A stretch of DNA of 64,000 bases from SZUA-444 sp965226565 (GTDB lineage: Bacteria > Bacillota > Clostridia > Oscillospirales > Ruminococcaceae): assembly GCA_965226565.1 (NCBI GenBank), contig CBDDDI010000001.1, positions 159,901-223,900 of the forward strand, in the 5' to 3' direction. Of this stretch, positions 34,976-42,974 are shown one piece after another. Positions within the stretch are counted from its first letter, which is position 1. Every line of letters starts with the position of its first letter. The notes below the pieces were generated by a model. It had not been told where the DNA came from. It made no database searches and worked only from the letters and a program-made list of their open reading frames with translations. The position numbers and the translations under genes are program-made.

Positions 34976-36157
34976 CTATTTAATAATTGCACTAATTTCG
35001 CTATCTTTAAATTTAATTTTAATTTCATCACCTTTTTTAAGTGATTTACCATTATTAATTAAATCATCATCTTTATAAACAAGAGAATATCCTCTTGATA
35101 AAATATTAAGTGGATTTAAAGAATTAAGCAAATTTATTTTTTCATTATATTTTATATTATTTAATTCAATAATATTTACATAACTATTGTACAATCTTTT
35201 ATTAATAATTTCAATCTCATTTAAAGAATTGTCCACTATTTTTTGAGGAGAATGCTTATTAATACTATTATAAATAAGTTCATTTTCATTATGCTTATTA
35301 TTAATAATATTATTTATTTTATTTTCCAAAATAGTAATATAATTTTCACATTCTTGTATCAAACTTTGAACATTTGGAGTTGCAAGTTCTGCTGCAGCTG
35401 AAGGTGTTGACGCTCTTAAATCTGCAACATAATCAGCAATTGTTGTATCAGTTTCATGTCCAACAGCTGATATAATTGGAGTTTTACAATTATATATTTT
35501 TCTTGCTAAATCTTCATTATTAAAAGAATATAAGTCTTCGTAAGATCCTCCACCTCTACCAATAATAATTAAATCTAAATTTTTATTATCAGCATTTAAA
35601 AGCGCTTTACATAATGATTTAGATGAATTTTCTCCTTGAACAATAGCAGGAAAAAGATGAATATTAGCTACTGGATATCTTCTTTCTAAAATTGTAATCA
35701 AATCTTTCAATCCAGCTCCATCAGATGAAGTAATTATACCAATTTTAGTTGGATATAATGGCAAAGGTTTTTTATGATTTTCATCAAACAATCCTTCTTT
35801 TTCAAGTTTAATTTTAAGCTGTTCACATGCTAAATGATGAGCTCCTATACCAAATGGCTGCATATCATTAACATATATTTGGTATACTCCGTCTCTTGTA
35901 TAAACTTCAATATTTCCACTAACTATTACTTTTAATCCATTTTCAGGTACAAATTTAACTCTATTTGCACTAGAAGAAAACATTACACATTTTACAGACG
36001 ATTCATCATCTTTTAATGTAAAATAAAAATGTCCTGATTTAAAATGACAATTAAAATTTGATATTTCTCCTTGAACCATAACACCTTTTAGCTTCACATC
36101 GCTTTTAAACTTAAATTGAATATAATTATTCAATTGTGTTATAGAAAGAATACTCAT
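34976..36157 (-). CDS. xseA: Exodeoxyribonuclease VII large subunit
   Basis: It is the catalytic and DNA-binding subunit of exonuclease VII. The 393 residues begin with an OB fold (about 1-100, with VQGEISNFNCHFKSGHFYF), followed by the catalytic region GIITSSDGAGLKD, IIIGRGGGSYEDL, VGHETDTTIADYVADLRAS, and a coiled-coil C-terminus. It starts directly after the M22-like gene and precedes xseB. All key family blocks are present. Confidence 0.96.
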   Translation of the reverse strand: MSILSITQLNNYIQFKFKSDVKLKGVMVQGEISNFNCHFKSGHFYFTLKDDESSVKCVMFSSSANRVKFVPENGLKVIVSGNIEVYTRDGVYQIYVNDMQPFGIGAHHLACEQLKIKLEKEGLFDENHKKPLPLYPTKIGIITSSDGAGLKDLITILERRYPVANIHLFPAIVQGENSSKSLCKALLNADNKNLDLIIIGRGGGSYEDLYSFNNEDLARKIYNCKTPIISAVGHETDTTIADYVADLRASTPSAAAELATPNVQSLIQECENYITILENKINNIINNKHNENELIYNSINKHSPQKIVDNSLNEIEIINKRLYNSYVNIIELNNIKYNEKINLLNSLNPLNILSRGYSLVYKDDDLINNGKSLKKGDEIKIKFKDSEISAIIK

Positions 36158-37087
36158 TTATTTCTCCTTTAAAGCAGAATATATTGCAATTCCACTAGCA
36201 TTATCACATGAAAACTCTGGTTCTGCAAAATAACATTCAAAATTCTTAATTAGTTTTTCTCTAATTATAGAATTAGACATTACTCCGCCAACATAAACTA
36301 ATGGTAATTCTCCATATTTATGAATAACTTTTTCAGTCATCAGTTTAATAGTGTTATATATATAATCAAGACAATATTTTGCTACATTTTCTTTTGAAAT
36401 ATTATCTGCAATTTGTTTTTGACATATATTTTCAAGTCCTGACAAACAACAATTAAGATCTTTTAATGTTATTTTAGGATTATAATTTTCAAAACTTTTT
36501 AATGCAAGTTCTTCTAAATATTTTCCACATGGAAAATTTAAACCAAGCATAAGTCCTATTCTATCAACAGCTTGTCCTGCTTTCAAATCAAGACTATGCG
36601 AAATTAAATTCACTTTTAATAAATTATCTTTATCAGGTTCAACCAAAAGACAATCTGTTGTACCTCCACTAACATGAAACGCTAAAAACTTTTCATTAAC
36701 TAAATCTAATCTTTTACAGCTATATAAAGCTGCTAAAATATGTCCAATTTGATGAGAAGTTTGATAAAATGGTATTGAATTTACAGATGAAATACTTTCA
36801 GCAACCGATTTACCTACCAAAAAGCAAGGCATATATGAGCCTTTTGAATTAGTAGGTCTTGTTGAAGCTGAAACTGCATGTAAATCAATATGTGTTTTAA
36901 AAATATCAGATATTAATTTAGGCAACTGTTTTGTGTGATGAAAAACAGCATCTGATTGTCTTAAACCAAGCTCACCTTTTTTAACAGGTAAAAGTTGTTT
37001 TTGCTGAATTATTTTTTGCTCATCACTAGAATATATTGCAACAGAAGTCGTATAATTGCTTGTATCTATTCCTAAATAATTAGGCAT
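36158..37087 (-). CDS. M22/TsaD-like (Kae1 fold) protein
   Basis: The 309-residue protein belongs to the ASKHA/Kae1 fold: GIDTSNYTTSVA at the start, the metal-binding pair His112/His116 (SHQIGH), HVSGGTTD, and YVGGVMSNSIIREKL. True TsaD makes t6A in tRNA with TsaB and TsaE; this shorter divergent form sits in the nusB-xseA interval typical of Clostridia and is likely a paralogue whose substrate is unknown. The ATG at 37087 (GAGGAAG upstream) overlaps nusB by 8 bases; a longer frame to 37114 is inside nusB. Confidence 0.75.
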   Translation of the reverse strand: MPNYLGIDTSNYTTSVAIYSSDEQKIIQQKQLLPVKKGELGLRQSDAVFHHTKQLPKLISDIFKTHIDLHAVSASTRPTNSKGSYMPCFLVGKSVAESISSVNSIPFYQTSHQIGHILAALYSCKRLDLVNEKFLAFHVSGGTTDCLLVEPDKDNLLKVNLISHSLDLKAGQAVDRIGLMLGLNFPCGKYLEELALKSFENYNPKITLKDLNCCLSGLENICQKQIADNISKENVAKYCLDYIYNTIKLMTEKVIHKYGELPLVYVGGVMSNSIIREKLIKNFECYFAEPEFSCDNASGIAIYSALKEK

Positions 37088-37496
37088 TTTTATCTTCCTC
37101 AATATTTCTAGCATATGAACCTAAAAGTCCATTTATAAATGAAGCATCAACGTCTTGGGCGTATTTCTTAGCTAATAAAACAGCCTCATTAATAGCAACA
37201 TTAACTGGTACTTTATTATCATATATAGCTTCATATAATGCTAATCTTAATATCGCCATATTAATTTTAGGTATACGATCAATGCTTCTTTTTTTACTTA
37301 ATTTAGAAATAATTTGATCAAGCTCATCACTTTTTTCTACAACACCTTTAAAAGTGTTAATAACATCAGAACTAATAACAATATCATCAATATTATCAGC
37401 CATCTCTATTATTTCATCAACTGTATCTTCTGCAAATAATTTTTCAAATATTAATACAAATGCAGATTCTCTATTTCTTCTTCTTGAATAGGACAT
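37080..37496 (-). CDS. nusB: Transcription antitermination factor NusB
   Basis: NusB binds boxA RNA with NusE (ribosomal protein S10) and supports rRNA antitermination. The 138-residue all-helical protein starts MSYSRRRNRESAFVLIFEKL and has the family end block PVNVAINEAVLLAKKYAQ followed by FINGLLG. AAAGAGTTG precedes the ATG. It is in the usual asp23-nusB-xseA order. Confidence 0.95.
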   Translation of the reverse strand: MSYSRRRNRESAFVLIFEKLFAEDTVDEIIEMADNIDDIVISSDVINTFKGVVEKSDELDQIISKLSKKRSIDRIPKINMAILRLALYEAIYDNKVPVNVAINEAVLLAKKYAQDVDASFINGLLGSYARNIEEDKNA

Positions 37497-37525
37497 AATT
37501 TCAACTCTTTCTATTTTTTTACATC

Positions 37526-37564
37526 AAAATAAAGCAAACCCTATAAAAGAGCTTGCTTTATTTT
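37526..37564 (-). terminator. Hairpin after the Asp23 gene
   Basis: AAAATAAAGCAA (37526-37537) pairs with TTGCTTTATTTT (37553-37564) around a 15-base loop in the gap between asp23 and nusB. The stem ends in TTTT on the minus strand; it may only partly stop transcription, since nusB has no other clear promoter. Confidence 0.55.
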
Positions 37565-37565
37565 A

Positions 37566-37931
37566 TTAATTTTCTTGTTGGTCTTCTAAAACAACTCCAG
37601 CTATTCTTACATTAACTTTTGCTACTGTAACGCCTGTCATTGTTTGTACAGAAGATTTTACACTATTTTGAATTTGCTCAGCAATTCGTACAACTTTATA
37701 ACCATATTCTACGATTACACCAACACTAATTTCAACAACATCACCCATTAATTTAACTTTAACCAAGTTGCCTTGAGTATCTTTTTTTGAAAAAATAGAA
37801 GTTAAACTTAATGAAGAGCTTGCTAAACTTTTAACTCCGTCTATTTCTAAAATTGCAAGTTTTGTAATTGTAACTATAACATCTTCAGAAACTTTAAGTG
37901 TTCCGGATTGAACTCTATTATTAAGTTCCAT
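37566..37931 (-). CDS. Asp23/Gls24 family envelope stress protein
   Basis: The 121-residue protein has the Asp23 (DUF322) pattern: G-T-L-K-V-S-E-D-V-I near residue 11, IDGVKSLASSS, and VEYGYKVVRIAEQIQ. The family includes the alkaline-shock protein of Staphylococcus, which coats the inside of the membrane; the clostridial single-domain forms are poorly studied. GGAGG precedes the ATG. A promoter of its own lies just upstream (37996-38023), separate from the spoIIIA operon. Confidence 0.9.
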   Translation of the reverse strand: MELNNRVQSGTLKVSEDVIVTITKLAILEIDGVKSLASSSLSLTSIFSKKDTQGNLVKVKLMGDVVEISVGVIVEYGYKVVRIAEQIQNSVKSSVQTMTGVTVAKVNVRIAGVVLEDQQEN

Positions 37932-37995
37932 TTTGTTGCCTCCTCTTTTTGTATATGAATTTATAAAAGTACTATAAAAAATAATATATAATACT

Positions 37996-38023
37996 ATTAT
38001 ACCATATTTTCAAAAAGACACAA
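37996..38023 (-). promoter_or_regulatory. Promoter of the Asp23-nusB gene group
   Basis: On the minus strand TTGTGT (38018-38023) and a perfect TATAAT (37996-38001) are 16 bases apart, with TG one base before the -10. It begins exactly after the spoIIIAH stop, so vegetative genes get their own start independent of the sporulation operon. Confidence 0.65.
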
Positions 38024-38548
38024 CTATTTTACTTCAAGAAGTGCTATATTTTTTCTTTCTACCTCAACTTGGCCTAACAATATTTCATAAATCTGTGCTG
38101 CTTCACTAGGTAATAGCCCATCACTCTTGACAACTATGTTTGCATTCTTACCATCTAAGTAAACTACACAGTCAGCAAAGCCTGCTGCTTTAATCAAATT
38201 CTCCACTGTACTTTCTTGTTCAATAAGCTTGGTCATTTTCATAGCATTAGTAGTTATAACAGCTTTTTCATCTTCTGTTAAATCTCCACCTTTATAAATG
38301 CTTTGTAAAGTTTCCACAGCTTCATCTCTTTTAGACATTCTGTCTATTCTTGCTTGAGCAAAATAATTTCCTGAAGTTCCATCAGAATTAACATATGCTA
38401 CATCATTATAGTACTCACCTGCACTATTAATAATTGATGTAGGTTTTAATTCACTTGGAATATCAGTCAAAATATAATTTAAATAAATTGCAATTCCAAG
38501 CACAAGAGTTAGACACGCTAAAATTATTTGTTTTTTACCAATAGTCAA
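38024..38548 (-). CDS. spoIIIAH: Stage III sporulation protein AH
   Basis: SpoIIIAH is the mother-cell half of the channel (with forespore SpoIIQ) that spans the two membranes around the developing spore. The 174-residue product has one membrane helix near the N-terminus (about 8-25) and a C-terminal YscJ/FliF-like ring domain with NYFAQARIDRMSKRDEAVE and the final segment VENLIKAAGFADCVVYL. The TTG at 38548 is preferred as start because GGAG is 8 bases upstream; an earlier TTG at 38569 lacks a site. It is the last gene of the operon. Confidence 0.93.
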   Translation of the reverse strand: MTIGKKQIILACLTLVLGIAIYLNYILTDIPSELKPTSIINSAGEYYNDVAYVNSDGTSGNYFAQARIDRMSKRDEAVETLQSIYKGGDLTEDEKAVITTNAMKMTKLIEQESTVENLIKAAGFADCVVYLDGKNANIVVKSDGLLPSEAAQIYEILLGQVEVERKNIALLEVK

Positions 38549-38635
38549 TTTAAAAACTCCAATCTGCACAATGCATAATTTTAATAAAACGAACTTATTT
38601 AAATATATTATTGCTTGTTCAATTTTATTCTTATT

Positions 38636-39184
38636 TTAGTATCTTCTTACCACACAAATTTTGTTCATAGGTAAATTTAGCACAGCTGAAACTGCATGCA
38701 TTATCTTTTCATTCACAACTGGACTGTCACCTCCTTCACAAACTACTATAACTCCTGTAGCTTGAGGCTTCATAATTTTCTTTACAAGAGCTTTTTTACC
38801 ATTACCATCATCTATCACTATATATTCATTTTGAAAGTCTTCAGAATATTTTTCATTTCCTTCTTGAAAAGAATGTTTTTGTTCCTCAGCAAAAACATAT
38901 TCTGTAGATCCTTCAACTGTTAACATAATATCTACTTTTCCAACACCATTAATAGTACTTAAAATACCTATAAGCTCTTTTTTAATTTGATTTTCATAAT
39001 CTTGTGTATCTATACTCAATTCTTTTATTGGTTTGATTTTTCTAGGTTTTTCTCCACTAAACATAGTTGATATTAATATTAATCCTATTCCTATACAACC
39101 AATAATCACAATCAGATTGGTTTTATTTTTAATATTAATTTTACTTTTTAAAAAGTCAATCCATTTCTGTTGAACTTTTTTCAT
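38636..39184 (-). CDS. spoIIIAG: Stage III sporulation protein AG
   Basis: SpoIIIAG forms a large ring in the mother-cell membrane as part of the SpoIIIA-SpoIIQ channel. The 182 residues have a membrane helix at about 21-40 (NLIVIIGCIGIGLILISTMF) and a ring-building domain with LIGILSTINGVGKVDIMLT and the C-terminal IMHAVSAVLNLPMNKICVV. It overlaps spoIIIAF by 29 bases and is followed by a 66-base gap before spoIIIAH. Confidence 0.94.
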   Translation of the reverse strand: MKKVQQKWIDFLKSKINIKNKTNLIVIIGCIGIGLILISTMFSGEKPRKIKPIKELSIDTQDYENQIKKELIGILSTINGVGKVDIMLTVEGSTEYVFAEEQKHSFQEGNEKYSEDFQNEYIVIDDGNGKKALVKKIMKPQATGVIVVCEGGDSPVVNEKIMHAVSAVLNLPMNKICVVRRY

Positions 39185-39668
39185 CTGAATCCTCCATAAA
39201 ATTAATTTCTACAGGTGTATCACCTATTTGATTTTTAACAATTTTAAAAGCTTTATCTTTATTTGACTTATTTTTATTAGGCAATGTTACATTTACATTT
39301 GCAATACTAATAACATTTTCTTTATCAACTTCTATATCAAGTGAAACTTCTTTAACCTCTATATTATTAACTGCAAGTTTTTCTTTAAGATTACTTTCTA
39401 TACCGGCTTTAAAGGTTTCAGCTAAATTTTTATTATAAGTCTCCATAACAGACAAATATTCTTCTGAATTTTCAATATCTTCTATAGTTGGTATTTCAAA
39501 TGACACATCACCTTTTACAATTGGAGATAAGATAGAAATTAAAAATACCATTGAAAAAACTAATGTAATTTGTTTTTTCAATTTTTGAGAATAATTCATT
39601 ATATCAAGCATAGATATTGCAATTCCTACAAAACATGCTATTAAAGATATACTTCTTAATGCTTCCAA
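39156..39668 (-). CDS. spoIIIAF: Stage III sporulation protein AF
   Basis: SpoIIIAF is a membrane component of the channel with a cytoplasmic or intermembrane ring-like domain. The 170-residue product has two membrane helices at the N-terminus (about 5-22 and 34-50) and a soluble C-terminal domain with the paired V-x-V strands (VSLDIEVDKENV). Sequence is divergent, as is normal for this subunit; the call rests on size, helices and its place between spoIIIAE and spoIIIAG. Confidence 0.9.
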   Translation of the reverse strand: MEALRSISLIACFVGIAISMLDIMNYSQKLKKQITLVFSMVFLISILSPIVKGDVSFEIPTIEDIENSEEYLSVMETYNKNLAETFKAGIESNLKEKLAVNNIEVKEVSLDIEVDKENVISIANVNVTLPNKNKSNKDKAFKIVKNQIGDTPVEINFMEDSDEKSSTEMD

Positions 39669-39685
39669 AACATTCTCCTTTTATG

Positions 39686-40813
39686 TTAACTAACATTTAA
39701 TCCAAGCATCATCATTATTGTTGTTGCAACTATTAACATTAAAGCAAAACATATAAGTAAGCTTACTGCAATAGACAACACAGAAGAAGAATTTTTAAGC
39801 AATGATGATACACTTTTTATTCCTAAAAGTTCAGCAACAAAACTTCCTATAGACAACGAAATTTTTATAGAAAAAACAAATAAAATTGGAGGTAAAATTG
39901 TTAGCAAAAGAACTATTATACCAATTGAACCTACTCCTGATCTTAACAATCCAATACTACCTCTTAATGTTGAATAAGCATCAGAAATTGCTCCTCCAAT
40001 TACAGGTATAAAACTAGATGCCATAAATTTAGCTGTTCTTATACCAATAGTATCTGTAGATGTTCCAACTATACCTTGAATTGAAATAACTCCAACAAAT
40101 ATAGTCATTAACAAACCAAGTGACCATTGTATAAATTTCTTTACACCACTAGTAAATCCTGATAAAGACAATGAGGGATTAATAGATTCTATTATAGATA
40201 AAGCAAACAACAAAGCCATTAATGGCAATAAAAAATTGTTTGCAATTTGAATTGCTATTTCTGAAACTCCTAAAACTCCCATATTATATATGCTAGCTGA
40301 ACTTACTAATCCTCCAGCTGCTACAACTCCTGCAAAAACAGGAACATAACATAACATAAAATTAGAACCATCTTGCAACGTTTTTGAAGTTATATCAATG
40401 CTTTCCGATATATATTTATAAATTATACATAAACAAACAAGAACTCCTATTATATTAAAAACTTTATATAAAGAATTATTCATGTTTTCTGTGCCAACAT
40501 TGTTTATTATAGATAGCAAAAGTATAATTCCTATAAGAAGACCTAAAAGCTTAATTGGCTTTGTCAAAGTATATTTAACTTTATTTATTATGTATTTAAA
40601 AACTTTTGATAAAGAAAAATCTTTTATAGAATTTATATTAGTTATATCTATATCATTTTCTTCAAAAAACTCTTCACTTTCTCTTGGAATTGAATTTTCA
40701 AAAAACTCTGAATTATTTTCTGCAAATTCTTCTTCAAGAGATGTTGCTTGCACATTAGTAGGTATAATTATAAAAATAAATAAAGCTATAAAAAATAGCA
40801 CACGTTTTATCAT
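39686..40813 (-). CDS. spoIIIAE: Stage III sporulation protein AE
   Basis: SpoIIIAE is the polytopic membrane protein of the spoIIIA channel complex. The 375-residue product begins with a cleavable signal-like segment (cut near ATS after VQA at about residue 24), followed by an acidic stretch and about eight membrane helices. The segments VPVFAGVVAAGGLVSSAS and SSFIPVIGGAISDAYSTLRG are typical of the family. It lies 16 bases downstream of spoIIIAD. GGAGAAAAG precedes the ATG. Confidence 0.94.
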   Translation of the reverse strand: MIKRVLFFIALFIFIIIPTNVQATSLEEEFAENNSEFFENSIPRESEEFFEENDIDITNINSIKDFSLSKVFKYIINKVKYTLTKPIKLLGLLIGIILLLSIINNVGTENMNNSLYKVFNIIGVLVCLCIIYKYISESIDITSKTLQDGSNFMLCYVPVFAGVVAAGGLVSSASIYNMGVLGVSEIAIQIANNFLLPLMALLFALSIIESINPSLSLSGFTSGVKKFIQWSLGLLMTIFVGVISIQGIVGTSTDTIGIRTAKFMASSFIPVIGGAISDAYSTLRGSIGLLRSGVGSIGIIVLLLTILPPILFVFSIKISLSIGSFVAELLGIKSVSSLLKNSSSVLSIAVSLLICFALMLIVATTIMMMLGLNVS

Positions 40814-40829
40814 CTTTTCTCCTGTAAAT

Positions 40830-41219
40830 CTATAATGTTAAAATTTCCTTAACAATCTCTATAAGATCGTTGAACAACGGTAAAGCTATAATTAATAACA
40901 TAATTTTGCCTGCTAATTCAAGTTGACCTGCAATTGCATTTTCACCAGCATCTTTACAAAAATCACATCCAAATTGAGTTAAATAACATACTCCAAGAGA
41001 TTTAAATATTATTTCAAAATATTTATTATCTACTCCTGATGTTGCAAACAAATCCTCTACAGTTGAAATAATAGGAGAAAAATAAGCTATTACTAAAAAC
41101 AGTATAAAGCATGATGTTATTAACGCAATAAACAATGCATACTCTTTATTTATTTTATCAAACAGCTTTACTATGATTGTAGCAATCATGCAAAGACCTG
41201 TTATCATAACCATATCCAT
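40830..41219 (-). CDS. spoIIIAD: Stage III sporulation protein AD
   Basis: The 129-residue protein has four membrane helices and the family segment GVCYLTQFGCDFCKDAGENA followed by IAGQLELAGKIMLLIIALP. It is an integral subunit of the SpoIIIA complex. Its start overlaps the last base of spoIIIAC. Confidence 0.94.
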   Translation of the reverse strand: MDMVMITGLCMIATIIVKLFDKINKEYALFIALITSCFILFLVIAYFSPIISTVEDLFATSGVDNKYFEIIFKSLGVCYLTQFGCDFCKDAGENAIAGQLELAGKIMLLIIALPLFNDLIEIVKEILTL

Positions 41220-41416
41220 TAATAAAAACCAAATACACTTTTTATTGTTTCAAAAAGTGCTGCTACTTCTTGTACAATCACTACAAGAACTGTTATAAGG
41301 CCTGCAATTGTCACCAAAAAGGCTTGATCATCTCTATCAGCTTTTTTTAAAAGAATATTTAAAATAGCAATAATTATACCTATTGCAGCTATTTTGAAAA
41401 TCATATCAATATCCAT
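41219..41416 (-). CDS. spoIIIAC: Stage III sporulation protein AC
   Basis: The 65-residue protein consists of two membrane helices with the conserved core KKADRDDQAFLVTIAGLI between them. GGAGG precedes the ATG. It is similar to half of SpoIIIAD, as is usual for this pair. Confidence 0.94.
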   Translation of the reverse strand: MDIDMIFKIAAIGIIIAILNILLKKADRDDQAFLVTIAGLITVLVVIVQEVAALFETIKSVFGFY

Positions 41417-41429
41417 TTTTAAACCTCCT

Positions 41430-41930
41430 TTAGATTATTACAATAGAAAATAACATCCCACATAAAATTCCCAAGGATCTATATAGTTTTGATTTTTTCT
41501 CATATTCTTTTAAAGCATTAGAATATAGATTTTTAAAATCTTGTTTGAAAATTTGTATTATAGAAATTTGTCCATCTGTATTGCTAGTCCCAAGAGATTT
41601 TCCAAAAGATTTAAGCAATTTCAAATCATATTCTTTCATAGACAAATTTGAATTATCTATACTTTTATCCCACAATATATAAAATGGAGTATTATCTTTG
41701 TAAATGAAATTATTTATAAATTCAAGTTCTTTAATCTGTTCATTAGACTTTAAATAATCAATAATTTCAAATACTGTTAATGCTCTATGCTTTATAAGTA
41801 ATGATATTTCTTCCAACAAATAATTTATAGATTCTAGCTCAATCATACGTTTTTTCAATTTTTCTGATATTGATATTCCAATTAAAGACGAACACAAAAC
41901 AATAAATCCAATTCCAAATAATTTAAGCAT
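41430..41930 (-). CDS. spoIIIAB: Stage III sporulation protein AB
   Basis: The 166-residue protein has a membrane helix at each end and a helical soluble middle with LEEISLLIKHRALTVFEII and SLGTSNTDGQISIIQIF. It resembles GspF-like inner-membrane proteins of secretion systems, which agrees with the ATPase next to it. It overlaps spoIIIAA by 8 bases. Confidence 0.93.
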   Translation of the reverse strand: MLKLFGIGFIVLCSSLIGISISEKLKKRMIELESINYLLEEISLLIKHRALTVFEIIDYLKSNEQIKELEFINNFIYKDNTPFYILWDKSIDNSNLSMKEYDLKLLKSFGKSLGTSNTDGQISIIQIFKQDFKNLYSNALKEYEKKSKLYRSLGILCGMLFSIVII

Positions 41931-42852
41931 ATTGTATTCTCATTTCTTTGTATTCAACAATTTGTCCAATTTTATCTTTAGTTCCTAAACAAACAATACA
42001 ATCAAAAGCATTTATATCAATTAAACTACTAAAATTCACTTTAGTTAATATTTCTTGAACACTTCCAGCATGAGCAGTCGCAATGATTTTAACACCACAT
42101 TTAATAGCTTGTCCTAAGGCCTTCACATCATTTTCTCCACCAATTTCATCACACACAACAATATCTGGAGACATTACTCTTATTGCTGTAATTATTCCAT
42201 CTTCTTTTGGAAAAGAATTAAAGACATCTGAAAATTCACCTATATTATTGTTGATAATTCCATTTGAAGCTGCAGATATTTCATTTCTTTCATCAATAAT
42301 TGATACTTTATATCTTTTACCTAATAATCTACATAAATCACGTAATATCGTAGTCTTTCCACTAAGAGGATTTCCAATAATGAGTAAACTTTTTATTTGT
42401 GTATTAAAAATTAAATTATATAATTCTTCAGCACATCCATACATTTGCTTTGCTATTCTTATATTTAAACCAGTTATATTCTTAATTGTACTTACTTTAG
42501 AATTTTTTATAACAGCTGTTCCACATAAACCTACTCTATGTCCTCCTTCTACTGTTATAAATCCTTGTGCTATTTCATTATCATAGCTATGTAATGAATA
42601 CTGACATATTTTATTAAATATAATATCTATATCATGTTTTGATATATTTAAACAATCATCTGGAATAAAACTAACCTCTCCAGAATTTGAAACAAAATAA
42701 TTAATTCCATTAATAACAACAGAAAGTGGTTTATTAGCTCTAAGCCTTATTTCAGTAATCTTATTTGCTTTTTTATTATCTATCTTCAATAATATATTTT
42801 TTATATTATCGCTTGTATAACTAATAGCTTGTAAAAATTCTTTAACTTCCAT
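41923..42852 (-). CDS. spoIIIAA: Stage III sporulation protein AA (ATPase)
   Basis: SpoIIIAA is the secretion-type ATPase thought to power the mother cell-forespore channel. The 309 residues show Walker A GNPLSGKT (160-167), Walker B-like IVCDEIGGENDVKAL, and a family block GGHRVGLCGTAV. AGGAGG precedes the ATG. It heads the eight-gene operon AA-AB-AC-AD-AE-AF-AG-AH, complete here. A sigma-E-like site lies 30 bases upstream. A 167-codon frame on the opposite strand within it is a shadow. Confidence 0.95.
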   Translation of the reverse strand: MEVKEFLQAISYTSDNIKNILLKIDNKKANKITEIRLRANKPLSVVINGINYFVSNSGEVSFIPDDCLNISKHDIDIIFNKICQYSLHSYDNEIAQGFITVEGGHRVGLCGTAVIKNSKVSTIKNITGLNIRIAKQMYGCAEELYNLIFNTQIKSLLIIGNPLSGKTTILRDLCRLLGKRYKVSIIDERNEISAASNGIINNNIGEFSDVFNSFPKEDGIITAIRVMSPDIVVCDEIGGENDVKALGQAIKCGVKIIATAHAGSVQEILTKVNFSSLIDINAFDCIVCLGTKDKIGQIVEYKEMRIQYA

Positions 42853-42883
42853 ATTTTTACCTCCTAAAGTTTGTCCTTAACAA

Positions 42884-42912
42884 ATACTATGAAATCGCTA
42901 ACTAAATTATGC
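42884..42912 (-). promoter_or_regulatory. Sigma-E-like promoter of the spoIIIA operon
   Basis: On the minus strand GCATAAT (42906-42912) and CATAGTAT (42884-42891) are 14 bases apart. This fits the known mother-cell sigma-E pattern (xxATATT, 13-15 bases, CATACAxT) closely but not perfectly. Start of RNA would fall about 25 bases before spoIIIAA. Confidence 0.55.
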
Positions 42913-42944
42913 TATTAAGTTTACTTTATTTATATTTACAATTG

Positions 42945-42953
42945 TGATATAAT
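42945..42953 (+). promoter_or_regulatory. Extended -10 promoter of the AI-2E transporter gene
   Basis: TG at 45-46 (42945-42946) with TATAAT at 42948-42953 is a perfect extended -10. No good -35 is seen (TTTATT at a 17-base spacing). It lies 22 bases before the chosen ATG. Confidence 0.5.
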
Positions 42954-42974
42954 GTAAAAATGAAAGGAGATTTT

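Noticed and set aside
42083..42586. 167-codon frame on the + strand inside spoIIIAA
   Set aside because: It is antisense to a conserved ATPase gene, has no ribosome site and no family-like sequence.
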